From the NCBI RefSeq assembly GCF_016522505.1, contig NZ_JAEHOH010000001.1, positions 434,001 to 498,000 on the forward strand: a stretch of DNA of 64,000 nt, in the 5' to 3' direction. The position numbers and the translations under genes were made by a program. Source of the stretch: Leucobacter chromiisoli (lineage in GTDB: Bacteria; Actinomycetota; Actinomycetes; Actinomycetales; Microbacteriaceae). Every line of letters starts with the position of its first letter. Position 1 is the stretch's first letter. The notes beneath the pieces are model-generated. The model did not search any database and was not told where the DNA came from. It saw only the letters and a list, made by a program, of their open reading frames with translations. This document shows, in pieces, positions 7,683 through 16,277 of the stretch.

Positions 7683-10007
7683 CTACGCCTCGTCGCCGAT
7701 GACCGCGCCGAAGCGGGCGGGCAGCGTGCCGCGGTGAGCGTCGCCGAGCTCGGCGAGCGGGATCGAGAAGCGATCCTGCACCTCGAGCGCCGCGGTCTCG
7801 CCGGTGCCGTCCGTCACGCCGATGCGCAGCACGGGGTAGCCCCGCCCCTCGCACAGGCCCCTGAACTTCACGTCCTCCTCGTGGGGCACGGCCACCAGCA
7901 CGCGGCCCTGCGACTCGGAGAAGAGCGCGGTCGTCGCGTCGACGCCGTCGCGCTCCATGATCTCGTCGATCCACACCCGCGCGCCCACGCCGAAGCGCAG
8001 CGTCGCCTCGGCGAGCGCCTGGGCCAGACCGCCGTCCGAGAGATCCTGCGCCGCGGAGAGCAGGCCGCCCTGCGAAGCCGCGTGCAGCAGCTCGGCGAGC
8101 CTGCGCTCGGCGTCGAGGTCGGCGACGGGGGGCAGGCCGCCCAGGTGGTCGTGGACGGTGCCCGCCCAGGCCGAGCCGTCGAGCTCCTCCCGGGTCGTGC
8201 CGAGCAGGTAGAGGTGCTCGCCCTCATCCTGCCAGCCGCTCGGCACCCGGCGCGCGACGTCGTCGATGATGCCGAGCACGCCGACGACGGGGGTCGGATG
8301 GATCGGGGTGTCGCCGGTCTGGTTGTAGAGCGAGACGTTGCCGCCGGTCACGGGAACCTCGAGCGAGAGGCAGGCGTCGGAGAGGCCCTCGACGGCGCGC
8401 GAGAACTGCCACATGACCTCGGGGTTCTCGGGGCTGCCGAAGTTCAGGCAGTCGGTGACCGCGGTGGGCACCGCGCCCGAGGTGGCGACGTTGCGGTACG
8501 CCTCGGCGAGCGCGAGCTGCGCGCCGGCGTAGGGATCGAGCTGGCAGTAGCGGCCGTTCGCGTCGGTCGCGATGGCGACGCCGAGGCCCGATTCCTCGTC
8601 GACGCGGATCATGCCCGCTCCGTCGGGGAAGGAGAGGGCGGTGTTGCCGAGCACGTACTTGTCGTACTGGTTGGTGACCCACTCGGCGGAAGCCTGGTTC
8701 GGCGACGCCGCGACCGCGAGCAGCTGCGCGCGGAGCTCGTCGTCGGAGGCTGCGCGGGGAAGCTTCGCGGCGGAGTCGGCCTGCAGCGCATCGATCCAGC
8801 TCGGGTAGGCGACGGGGCGCTCGTAGACCGGCCCGTCGATCGCGACGGTGCGCGGATCCACGTTCACGATCTCCTCGCCGCGCCAGTTGATGACGAGGCG
8901 GCCGGTGTCGGTGACCTCGCCGAGCACGCTCGTCTCGACGTCCCACTTCTTCGTCACCTCGAGGAAGGCGTCGAGCTTCTCGGGCGCCACGACCGCCATC
9001 ATGCGCTCCTGGCTCTCCGACATGAGGATCTCCTCGGCGGTGAGCGAGGGATCCCGGAGCAGCACGCTGTCGAGCTCGATGAACATGCCGCCGTCGCCGT
9101 TGGAGGCGAGCTCGCTCGTCGCGCAGCTGATGCCCGCCGCGCCGAGATCCTGGATGCCCTCGACCAGCTCGCCCTTGAAGAGCTCGAGGCAGCACTCGAT
9201 GAGCACCTTCTCGGCGAAGGGGTCGCCGACCTGCACCGCCGGGCGCTTCGTCGGGCCGCCCTCGGCGAAGCTGTCGGAGGCGAGGATCGACGCGCCGCCG
9301 ATGCCGTCGCCGCCCGTGCGGGCGCCGAAGAGCACGACCTTGTTGCCCGTACCCGAGGCATTGGCGAGGTGCAGATCCTCGTGGCGCAGCACGCCCACGC
9401 CGAGCGCGTTGACGAGCGGATTCGCCTGGTAGACGCCGTCGAACACGGTCTCGCCGCCGAGGTTCGGCAGGCCGAGGCAGTTCGCGTACGAGCTGATGCC
9501 CGAGACCACGCCGTGCACCACGCGGGCCGTGTCGGGATCGTCGATGTCGCCGAAGCGCAGCTGATCCATGACCGCGACCGGGCGGGCGCCCATCGAGATG
9601 ATGTCGCGGATGATGCCGCCGACGCCGGTCGCCGCGCCCTGGAAGGGCTCGATGTAGGAGGGGTGGTTGTGGCTCTCCACCTTGAAGGTGACGGCCCAGC
9701 CCTCGCCCACGTCGATCACGCCGGCGTTCTCGCCCATGCCGACGAGCAGGCGCTCCCTCATCTTGTCGTTGACCTTCTTGCCGAACTGGCGCAGGTAGAT
9801 CTTCGACGACTTGTAGGAGCAGTGCTCGGACCACATGACGGAGTACATGGCGAGCTCGCCGGAGGTGGGGCGACGGCCGAGGATCTCCTTGATCTTCGCG
9901 TACTCGTCGTCCTTGAGCCCGAGAGCGCCGTACGGCTGCTCCTTGTCGGGGGTCGCGAGGGCGTCGGCTACGGTGTCGGGGGCTGGGACGGCGGTGGTGT
10001 CAGTCAC
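7683..10007 (-). CDS. purL: Phosphoribosylformylglycinamidine synthase subunit II
   Basis: The ATP-dependent amidotransfer subunit that makes FGAM from FGAR, working with PurQ (glutaminase) and PurS; both are encoded at 48-49 kb. The 774-residue length marks the small (multi-subunit) PurL. Motifs include [12 protein letters not shown] near residue 57, [22 protein letters not shown], and DLGAAGIS in the first half. The second AIRS-like half includes [11 protein letters not shown] and the [14 protein letters not shown] block. The start is GTG, with a GGAGC ribosome site upstream. Leader bases near 10060-10075 contain TAGACT/TAGGCT -10-like hexamers on the reverse strand. Confidence 0.96.
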   Translation of the reverse strand: MTDTTAVPAPDTVADALATPDKEQPYGALGLKDDEYAKIKEILGRRPTSGELAMYSVMWSEHCSYKSSKIYLRQFGKKVNDKMRERLLVGMGENAGVIDVGEGWAVTFKVESHNHPSYIEPFQGAATGVGGIIRDIISMGARPVAVMDQLRFGDIDDPDTARVVHGVVSGISSYANCLGLPNLGGETVFDGVYQANPLVNALGVGVLRHEDLHLANASGTGNKVVLFGARTGGDGIGGASILASDSFAEGGPTKRPAVQVGDPFAEKVLIECCLELFKGELVEGIQDLGAAGISCATSELASNGDGGMFIELDSVLLRDPSLTAEEILMSESQERMMAVVAPEKLDAFLEVTKKWDVETSVLGEVTDTGRLVINWRGEEIVNVDPRTVAIDGPVYERPVAYPSWIDALQADSAAKLPRAASDDELRAQLLAVAASPNQASAEWVTNQYDKYVLGNTALSFPDGAGMIRVDEESGLGVAIATDANGRYCQLDPYAGAQLALAEAYRNVATSGAVPTAVTDCLNFGSPENPEVMWQFSRAVEGLSDACLSLEVPVTGGNVSLYNQTGDTPIHPTPVVGVLGIIDDVARRVPSGWQDEGEHLYLLGTTREELDGSAWAGTVHDHLGGLPPVADLDAERRLAELLHAASQGGLLSAAQDLSDGGLAQALAEATLRFGVGARVWIDEIMERDGVDATTALFSESQGRVLVAVPHEEDVKFRGLCEGRGYPVLRIGVTDGTGETAALEVQDRFSIPLAELGDAHRGTLPARFGAVIGDEA

Positions 10008-10082
10008 GCTCGATGTGCTCCGGGGTCTGAGGGCGAGATCGGCCCGGAGAAAGCCCGAAGCCTACCCTCTAGTCTACGCGTG

Positions 10083-10130
10083 CCGCGCGGCGATGCTGGG
10101 CCCGCGCCGTGCGGCGATGCTGGGCCCGCG
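10083..10130. repeat. 24-bp tandem duplication
   Basis: Two adjacent 24-bp copies (10083-10106, 10107-10130) differ at one base and share the core GCGGCGATGCTGGGCCCGCG. They lie in the 258-bp divergent spacer between purL and the membrane-protein gene. The rest of the spacer shows only possible purL -10 elements near 10060-10075 and no clear promoter for the forward gene. Confidence 0.8.
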
Positions 10131-10265
10131 GGATCACGCCGGGCGGTGAACTGGATCGGATGGCGGGGCAGACGCGGGATCGCTCGGCGCAGTAGGCGCA
10201 CGATGGGATCCGTCGGCGCGAGCCGACCGCTGGCGGTTCACAGCGGAACAGTGGAAACTGGTGGC

Positions 10266-11354
10266 ATGAGCACTCCGAACCAGCACCCGCTGCCCCCGAG
10301 CCCCGACGGCGGCGCCGACCCGGGCGCGGACACCCGGACCGCAGCCCCCGCGGGCGACGGGCAGACCGCGCCCCAGACGCCTCCGGCCCAGGCGCCCCAG
10401 GACAGCCCGGGTCGTCCCGACTCGTCCGCGCCCGTCGGCCCGCAGCCCGCGTACCCGGGTCATCCGGGCCACCCTGGCCCACCCGCCGCACCGGGGCGCC
10501 CCGGACAGCAGGCGCAGGGGCCGGGCCCCAAGCGGCTCTCGAGCTTCCTCAAGATCAGCATCATCCTGCTGGCGGCGCTCTCGATCGCATCGATCTCGCT
10601 GCTCTTCATCGGCGACTTCGAGGGCAAGTTCGAGCGCGTCTTCGCGACCTTCTTCCTCTTCGCGGTGTTCGTGCTGCTCACGGCCTTCGACACCCGGCGC
10701 GAGGTCCGCTCCGAGTGGTACGCGCCGGTCGCGCTGATTGCGAACGCGTACATCCTCGGGCTGCTGCTCATCGTGATCTGGATGAACCCGTACGACCCCT
10801 TCTGGCTGGTCGGCAGCATCTTCTGGAAGTCGGTGCTCGTGATCGTCGTGACGCGGGCGGTGATCCTGTGCTGCCAGCTGCTCATCGGCAGCAGCGGCCG
10901 CTTCCCGCCGGTGGTCGGGCGCTTCGCGTTCGTGACGAGCGTGCTGGCCGTGCTCTCGGGGATCCTCTTCACGGCGCCCGTCGGGATCGACCTCTTCGAC
11001 GTCGACATCCCCGAGCTCTACTGGAAGATCGCCACGGCGACGCTGATCCTCGTGGCGCTCGGGATCGCGATCACCCTGCTGCTGCGCTGGTCGTACGGCG
11101 CGCAGGCGCGGGAGGCCGCGCGCAGTCAGCGGCAGGCCGCGCGAGCGGCGCAGCAGGCCCACCAGGTCCACCAGGTGCAGGCGGTCCAGGCTCCCCAGCA
11201 GCACTCCCAGCAGGCGTATCCGCCGCAGGGTGCACCGGCGCAGCAGGAGCTGCTGCCCTGGCCGACCTTCGCCGATGGCACTCCGCTGCCCGTGGGGCCC
11301 GACGGCCAGCCCGACTTCTCGGTGCTGCAGCAGGGACCGGACCAGCAGCGCTAG
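10266..11354 (+). CDS. Pro/Gln-rich multi-pass membrane protein, unknown function
   Basis: A 362-residue protein I do not recognise. Residues 1-90 are a disordered Pro/Gly/Ala-rich region with PGHPGHPGPP-like repeats. About six hydrophobic helices follow between 95 and 280, with conserved-looking FDTRREVRSEWYAP and WMNPYDPFWLVGSIFWK loops. The C-terminus (285-362) is an Ala/Gln-rich coiled segment (QQAHQVHQVQAVQAPQQ) ending in a LPWPTFADGTPLPVGPDGQPD motif. The ATG at 10266 starts the recognisable protein; the frame is open further upstream, but only as antisense to purL. Confidence 0.7.
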   Translation: MSTPNQHPLPPSPDGGADPGADTRTAAPAGDGQTAPQTPPAQAPQDSPGRPDSSAPVGPQPAYPGHPGHPGPPAAPGRPGQQAQGPGPKRLSSFLKISIILLAALSIASISLLFIGDFEGKFERVFATFFLFAVFVLLTAFDTRREVRSEWYAPVALIANAYILGLLLIVIWMNPYDPFWLVGSIFWKSVLVIVVTRAVILCCQLLIGSSGRFPPVVGRFAFVTSVLAVLSGILFTAPVGIDLFDVDIPELYWKIATATLILVALGIAITLLLRWSYGAQAREAARSQRQAARAAQQAHQVHQVQAVQAPQQHSQQAYPPQGAPAQQELLPWPTFADGTPLPVGPDGQPDFSVLQQGPDQQR

Positions 11355-11373
11355 CGCGGTCCCGGCGTCCGCG

Positions 11374-11437
11374 CGCCGCGCTGTCCGGACGCCGCACTGC
11401 TTGGACGCCGCGCTGCCCGGATGCCGCGCTGCCGGTT
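11374..11437. repeat. 16-bp tandem repeat, four degenerate units
   Basis: Four adjacent 16-bp units (starts 11374, 11390, 11406, 11422) with consensus CGCCGCGCTGCCCGGA begin 20 bp after the membrane-protein stop. They do not encode anything in frame and show no hairpin of terminator type. They belong to the same class as the repeats at 2841 and 53829. Confidence 0.85.
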
Positions 11438-11496
11438 CGGGAGAAACGCCGAACGAACAGGGGGTTTTCGCCATCGCCTTGATCATCAGATGAACT

Positions 11497-11515
11497 TCAG
11501 CTTAGGCTTGCCTCA
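11497..11515. promoter_or_regulatory. DtxR/IdeR-like iron box
   Basis: The 19-mer TCAGCTTAGGCTTGCCTCA matches the DtxR/IdeR operator consensus TWAGGTTAGSCTWACCTWA at 15 of 19 positions and contains the near-palindromic core AGGCTTGCCT. It lies about 100 bp upstream of the siderophore-binding lipoprotein gene, which fits iron-dependent repression of the transporter operon by a DtxR-family protein encoded elsewhere. Confidence 0.6.
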
Positions 11516-11613
11516 GTGGCCCGGAACACGACCGGGCCAGAGCCGCGTCGATGCAGTTCGCACGAATCCATCGGCGTATTTTCATGCCCTGACGACATTT
11601 GAGGAGCACCTCC

Positions 11614-12615
11614 GTGGCCATTCGACTCACGCGCGCAGCCGGAATCACGGCGCTCGCGCTCGGCGCAGCGCTCGCCCTGACCTCCTGCGCCTCCGGCGCA
11701 CCCGCTGAGGAGGCGCCGGCCGAGGAGCAGGCGGGCACCGTCACCATCACCGACAACCACGGCGAGATCGAGGTGCCGGTCAACCCGGAGAAGGTCGTCG
11801 CCCTCGACAACACCGTCTTCGACACGCTCAGCGAGTGGGACATCGAGCTCGTCGCCGCGCCGAAGGACGTGATGGGCTCGGTGTGGCCGGAGTACACCGA
11901 CGACGACGCGATCGCCAACGTGGGCAGCCACCGCGAGCCCGATCTGGAGGCGATCGTCGCCGCGCAGCCCGACCTGATCATCGGGGGATACCGCTTCAGC
12001 GACGCCTACGACCAGATCAAGGAGCAGAACCCCCAGGCCGCGGTCATCGAGATCGCGCCCCGCGAGGGTGAGGACGAGGTCTCCGAGCTCAAGCGTCAGA
12101 CCGAGATCCTCGGCCAGATCTTCGACCGCGAGGAGGACGCCGAGGCGCTGAGCACCGAGCTCGACGAGGCGATCGCCGGAGCGAAGGAGGCGTACAACGG
12201 CACCGACACCGTCATGGCCGTGAACACCTCGGCCGGCCAGATCGGCTACATCGCCCCCGAGGTCGGGCGCGCGCTCGGTCCGGTGTTCCCCGCCCTCGGC
12301 TGGAAGCCCGCGCTCGAGGTCGAGGGTGCGACCGACGACCACCAGGGCGACGACATCTCCGTCGAGGCGATCGCCGACTCGAACCCCGACTGGATCGTCG
12401 CGCTCGACCGCGACGCCGCATTCGCCCCCGAGGACCGCGAGGCCGGCTCCGCCCCCGCCGACGAGCTGATCGCCGGTTCCGAGGCGCTGCAGAACGTCAC
12501 GGCGGTGCAGCAGGATCAGATCGTGATCCTCGACCCGAACTTCTACCTGACCGAGGGCATCCACGCCTACACCGACCTGTTCACCCAGCTGCAGGAGGCG
12601 TTCAGCGCCGCATGA
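11614..12615 (+). CDS. Siderophore-binding lipoprotein
   Basis: Extracytoplasmic iron-chelate receptor of an ABC importer, of the FepB/FhuD/YclQ type. The 333-residue product starts with a lipoprotein signal (VAIRLTRAAGITALALG..., lipobox LTSC, lipidated C25) and an acidic linker. The periplasmic-binding fold begins TVTITDNHGEIEVPVNPEKVVALD, with PDLIIGGYR and the last-lobe SNPDWIVALDRD. GTG 11614 is preferred over the TTG at 11599 because GAGGAG lies eight bases upstream. The stop overlaps the first permease gene (ATGA). Confidence 0.9.
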   Translation: MAIRLTRAAGITALALGAALALTSCASGAPAEEAPAEEQAGTVTITDNHGEIEVPVNPEKVVALDNTVFDTLSEWDIELVAAPKDVMGSVWPEYTDDDAIANVGSHREPDLEAIVAAQPDLIIGGYRFSDAYDQIKEQNPQAAVIEIAPREGEDEVSELKRQTEILGQIFDREEDAEALSTELDEAIAGAKEAYNGTDTVMAVNTSAGQIGYIAPEVGRALGPVFPALGWKPALEVEGATDDHQGDDISVEAIADSNPDWIVALDRDAAFAPEDREAGSAPADELIAGSEALQNVTAVQQDQIVILDPNFYLTEGIHAYTDLFTQLQEAFSAA

Positions 12616-13685
12616 GCATGACGCCCGACGCGGCCCCTGGCCGTGGAAGCGGGGCGTCCGTTCGAGAGAACGGGCGCCCCGCTCGGCGTATCCGCAGCGA
12701 GGGCGGGAACGCCCCCGTGGCCCCCGAGCTCGCGCCGCCGAGGCGTCGTCCGTGGCTGATGCTCGGGGCCTGCGCCGTCGTCGCCGGGCTGCTCGTCGCC
12801 TCGCTGATGACGGGGGTCTACGACGTCGGCGACGGGGAGTTCGGATCCGAGATGTTCTGGATCACGCGCGTGCCCCGCACGATCGCGCTCGTGCTCGCCG
12901 GGGCCGCGATGGCGACCAGCGGTCTCGTGATGCAGATGCTCACGCAGAACCGCTTCGTCGACGCCACGACATCTGGCACGACCGAGTGGGCCGCCCTCGG
13001 CCTGCTGCTCACGGTGCTGCTGCTGCCCGGCGTGGGGCTGTTCGGCAAGATGGTGATCGCCAGCGCCTCCGCCTTCGTCGGCGCCATGCTGTTCATGATC
13101 ATCCTGCGTCGCATCGTCATCCGCACGACGCTCGTGGTGCCGCTCGTCGGCATCATGATCGGGGCCGTCGTCAGCGCCCTCACCACCTTCCTCGCCGCCA
13201 AGTTCAACCTGCTGCAGATGCTCGGCGTCTGGTTCATGGGCAGCTTCACCTCGGTGGTCCGCGGCCGCTACGAGGTGCTGTGGGTCGTCGCCGTCGTCAC
13301 GCTGCTCGTGTTCGTCATGGCCGATCGCATCACCGTGGCGGGCCTCGGCAAGGACATCGCGACGAGCTTCGGCCTCAGCTACGAGGCGATCCTCATCGCC
13401 GGAACGGCGCTCGTCGCGATCGCCGCGGGCGTCACGACCGTCGTCGTCGGCTTCCTGCCCTTCCTCGGCCTCGTGGTGCCCAACATCGTGGCGATGGTGC
13501 GGGGAGACAACGTGCGCAGCAACCTCCCGTGGGTCGTGCTCGGCGGGGTCGCCCTCGTGACCGCGTGCGACCTCGTCGGGCGCACGATCATCATGCCCTT
13601 CGAGATCCCCGTCTCGATGGTGCTCGGGATCGTCGGCTCCGTCGTGTTCATCACTCTGCTCCTCAGGCAGCGGGCACGTGGCTGA
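12612..13685 (+). CDS. Siderophore ABC transporter permease (FecCD family)
   Basis: Inner-membrane permease, 357 residues, with a 50-residue basic/proline N-terminal extension before the first helix. The FecCD core is visible in FWITRVPRTIALVLAGAAMATSGLVMQ near residues 80-106, the ETMVIA-like TTSGTTEWAALGL loop and the C-terminal FLPFLGLVVPNIVAMVRGD coupling region. The partner permease starts eight bases before its stop, as in CeuB/CeuC- or YclN/YclO-type heterodimers. Confidence 0.9.
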   Translation: MSMTPDAAPGRGSGASVRENGRPARRIRSEGGNAPVAPELAPPRRRPWLMLGACAVVAGLLVASLMTGVYDVGDGEFGSEMFWITRVPRTIALVLAGAAMATSGLVMQMLTQNRFVDATTSGTTEWAALGLLLTVLLLPGVGLFGKMVIASASAFVGAMLFMIILRRIVIRTTLVVPLVGIMIGAVVSALTTFLAAKFNLLQMLGVWFMGSFTSVVRGRYEVLWVVAVVTLLVFVMADRITVAGLGKDIATSFGLSYEAILIAGTALVAIAAGVTTVVVGFLPFLGLVVPNIVAMVRGDNVRSNLPWVVLGGVALVTACDLVGRTIIMPFEIPVSMVLGIVGSVVFITLLLRQRARG

Positions 13686-14742
13686 GCGCGAGGGGCAGGC
13701 CGGGCGGCTCGGGCAGCTCGGCATCGTGCGGCTCGGCAGCACGGGGGAGCCGCCGGACTGGTCCGAGCCGGGGCCCTCCTGGCTGTCGCGGCACCGGGCG
13801 CTGCTCGTCGTCTACGCCGTGGCGGCGCTGCTCGCCGTCGCGATCCTCGTCTACCAGAACCCCGCGCCCGTGGGCAGCCCCGGGTTCTGGATCATCGTGC
13901 AGACGCGGCTGACGTCGCTCGGCACGATCGCCTTCGTCGCGGTCGCCCAGGCGCTCGCCACCGTGCTCTTCCACACGGTGACGTCGAACCGGATCCTCAC
14001 GCCCTCGATCCTCGGCTTCGACGCGCTCTACGTGCTCACGCAGACGGCCCTCGTGTTCGTCTTCGGCACCGCAGCGGGCACGATGGAGGGGATCCCGAAG
14101 ATCGTCGCCCAGAGCGCGCTCATGGTGGTGTTCGCGACGGTGCTCTACGGCTGGCTCTTCTCGGGCCGGCGCGCCAACCTGCACCTCATGCTGCTGGTGG
14201 GCGTGGTGCTCGGGATCGGCTTCGGGTCGCTCTCCACGTTCCTGCAGCGCACGCTCACGCCGAGCGAGTTCGACGTGCTGAGCGCGCGCCTCTTCGGCAG
14301 CATCGGGAAGGGGAACCCGGAGTACCTCCCCATCGCGGGGACCATGGTGCTGGCGATCCTGGTCTACGCGTGGCTGCGCCGGCGCACGTACGACGTGGTC
14401 GCGCTCGGGCGCGACGTCGCGGTGGGGCTCGGCGTGCACTACCGGCGCGAGGTCGTCACGACGCTCGTGCTCGTGGCGGTGCTCGTGTCGGTCTCGGCGA
14501 CGATGGTCGGGCCGATGACGTTCTTCGGATTCCTCGTCGCGACCCTCGCGTATCAGTTCGCGCCGGGGGACAGCCACTCCGAGACCGTGCCGCTCGCCAT
14601 CGGCATCGGGCTCGTCACCCTGCTCGGCGCGACGTTCGTGCTGCGCAACGTCTTCTCCGCTGCGGGGCTCGTGACCGTCATCATCGAGTTCGTGGGCGGA
14701 CTCACCTTCCTCGTCGTGCTGCTCAGAAAGGGACTGCGTTGA
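13678..14742 (+). CDS. Second siderophore ABC transporter permease (FecCD family)
   Basis: A 354-residue partner permease. The RLTSLGTIAFVAVAQALATVLFHTVTSNRILTPSILGFDALY block near residues 80-122 is the FecCD signature, and VGPMTFFGFLVATLAYQF near 283-300 is the ATPase-contact helix. The N-terminus (1-45) is an unrelated hydrophilic extension (GRLGQLGIVRLGSTGEPPD). GTG 13678 was chosen; it overlaps the preceding gene by eight bases. Confidence 0.9.
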   Translation: MAEREGQAGRLGQLGIVRLGSTGEPPDWSEPGPSWLSRHRALLVVYAVAALLAVAILVYQNPAPVGSPGFWIIVQTRLTSLGTIAFVAVAQALATVLFHTVTSNRILTPSILGFDALYVLTQTALVFVFGTAAGTMEGIPKIVAQSALMVVFATVLYGWLFSGRRANLHLMLLVGVVLGIGFGSLSTFLQRTLTPSEFDVLSARLFGSIGKGNPEYLPIAGTMVLAILVYAWLRRRTYDVVALGRDVAVGLGVHYRREVVTTLVLVAVLVSVSATMVGPMTFFGFLVATLAYQFAPGDSHSETVPLAIGIGLVTLLGATFVLRNVFSAAGLVTVIIEFVGGLTFLVVLLRKGLR

Positions 14743-14758
14743 CCGAAAGGAGCCTGCG

Positions 14759-15520
14759 ATGATCGAACTGCGCGGGGTCGAGAAGCACTACGCCGGGCGG
14801 CATGTGCTCGGGCCGATCGACCTGACGATCGAGCGCGGCGGGGTGACCGCGCTCATCGGGCCGAACGGCGCCGGCAAGTCGACGATGCTCACCATCATCG
14901 GGCGCCTGCTCGAGGCGGATCGGGGCCGGGTGACGGTGGGCGGGCTCGACGTGCGGGCCGCGAAGCCGAAGGAGCTCGCCCGGACGGTCTCGATCCTGAA
15001 GCAGGAGAACCACTTCCTCGCGCGGTTGACGGTGAGGCAGCTCGTCACCTTCGGCCGCTTCCCGCACTCGTCGGGGCGGCTGACCGAGACCGACCAGCGG
15101 GCGATCCACGCCGCCATCGCCTTCCTCGACCTCGCAGGCATGGAGGATCGCTTCATCGACGAGCTCTCGGGCGGGCAGCGCCAGCGCGCGTTCGTGGCGA
15201 TGGTGCTGGCGCAGGACACGGACTACGTGCTGCTGGACGAACCGCTCACGGGCCTCGACATGCGTCACGCGGTGAGCATGATGGGGCAGGTGCGGGCCGC
15301 GGCCGACGCGCTGGGCAAGACGGTGATCCTCGTGATCCACGACGTGAACTTCGCCTCGGCCTACGCGGATCGCATCGTCGCGCTGGCGAACGGGCGCATC
15401 GTCGCGTCGGGTACTCCCGAGGAGATCATGCGGCCCGAGGTGCTGCAGGACGTGTTCGAGACGCCCGTGCAGGTGATCGACCACTCGGGGAGGCGGGTCG
15501 CGGTCTACTACCGCTCCTGA
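14759..15520 (+). CDS. Siderophore ABC transporter ATP-binding protein
   Basis: FepC/YclP-type ATPase of 253 residues that powers the importer. Walker A is GPNGAGKST (K40), the signature is LSGGQRQRAFVAM, Walker B is YVLLDEPLTGLD and the switch is VIHDVN. AAAGGAG lies seven bases before the ATG. It is the last gene of the 11.6-15.5 kb operon. No siderophore synthesis or reductase gene is adjacent, so the system may import a ferric siderophore made by other organisms or encoded elsewhere. Confidence 0.92.
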   Translation: MIELRGVEKHYAGRHVLGPIDLTIERGGVTALIGPNGAGKSTMLTIIGRLLEADRGRVTVGGLDVRAAKPKELARTVSILKQENHFLARLTVRQLVTFGRFPHSSGRLTETDQRAIHAAIAFLDLAGMEDRFIDELSGGQRQRAFVAMVLAQDTDYVLLDEPLTGLDMRHAVSMMGQVRAAADALGKTVILVIHDVNFASAYADRIVALANGRIVASGTPEEIMRPEVLQDVFETPVQVIDHSGRRVAVYYRS

Positions 15521-15599
15521 CACCGCCGCCGCACCCGGGACCGGCCCCCTGGGGCGCTCTGCTCCCGCTCTTGAACCGCGAATGGGCTCCGGCCGCGGT

Positions 15600-16076
15600 C
15601 TAGCCCCGTCGGCCGGCGGCCTCTTCGAGCAGGCCGGTCACGCGGTAGGGGATGACCTCGCGCAGGAACAGGCTCGTCGAGGTGCGGCGGATGCCGGGGC
15701 AGAGCCGGATCACCTCGCTCACCCGGTAGAGGTCGTCGGGCGTTCTGGCGACGACGCGGAGCAGCAGATCGGTGCTGCCCGCCGGCGCGAAGCACTCGAG
15801 CACCTCCGGGATGTCGGCGAGCGCGGCGATCGCCTCGGAGATCTGATGCTGGTCGAGCTCGACCTGCACGCTCGCGCCGACCGGCCGGCCGAGCGCGGCG
15901 GGGGAGATGCGTGCACTGTGGGCGCGCAGCACTCCGGAGGAGGAGAGCTTCTCCAGCCGCGCCTGGACGGTGCCGCGGGCGAGCCCGAGCCGCTGCGCGA
16001 TCATGGCGGTCGGCATGCGGGCGTCGTGGTCGAGCTCGCGCAGGATGCGCCGGTCCGTGACGTCGAGGTCGGTCAT
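15600..16076 (-). CDS. Lrp/AsnC-family transcriptional regulator
   Basis: A 158-residue regulator. It has an N-terminal winged helix-turn-helix (MTDLDVTDRRILRELDHDAR... MIAQRLGLARGTVQARLEKL) and a C-terminal RAM ligand domain. I chose ATG 16076, where family homology begins. An ATG at 16112 would add 12 residues but would fall inside the palindromic operator. It is divergent from an MFS gene, the usual arrangement of an amino-acid-responsive regulator controlling an exporter. The ligand is unknown. Confidence 0.88.
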   Translation of the reverse strand: MTDLDVTDRRILRELDHDARMPTAMIAQRLGLARGTVQARLEKLSSSGVLRAHSARISPAALGRPVGASVQVELDQHQISEAIAALADIPEVLECFAPAGSTDLLLRVVARTPDDLYRVSEVIRLCPGIRRTSTSLFLREVIPYRVTGLLEEAAGRRG

Positions 16077-16110
16077 AGTGCCCACTTTCTGTGAAGCGAG
16101 AGCGTTCTTC

Positions 16111-16134
16111 ATTGATCATATCGATCAATTGATC
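16111..16134. promoter_or_regulatory. Nested AT-rich palindromes, probable Lrp operator
   Basis: ATTGATC-5 bp-GATCAAT (16111-16129) is a perfect inverted repeat, and it overlaps a second perfect 12-bp palindrome, GATCAATTGATC (16123-16134). The AT-rich block stands out in about 70% GC surroundings and lies between the divergent regulator and MFS genes. This fits an autoregulatory Lrp/AsnC binding site that also controls the transporter. Confidence 0.65.
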
Positions 16135-16277
16135 TCTTGTCGGTTGCGCAGATCGGACAGTACCGCTTGAATCGCTTACGGGACGCGGTCGGCGCGATCC
16201 CGATCGCACCGCCTCGCAGCATCCCGCGAACGGTGCGGAACGCCCCACAAGGGCGACACACCCCAGTCAGGAGCACC

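Noticed and set aside
7670-10265. Very long open frame upstream of the membrane-protein ATG at 10266
   Set aside because: It is antisense to the whole of purL, with typical high-GC shadow composition; the recognisable protein starts at 10266.
11374-11437. Tandem repeats as a CRISPR array
   Set aside because: Units are contiguous, 16 bp, with no spacers, and there are no cas genes.
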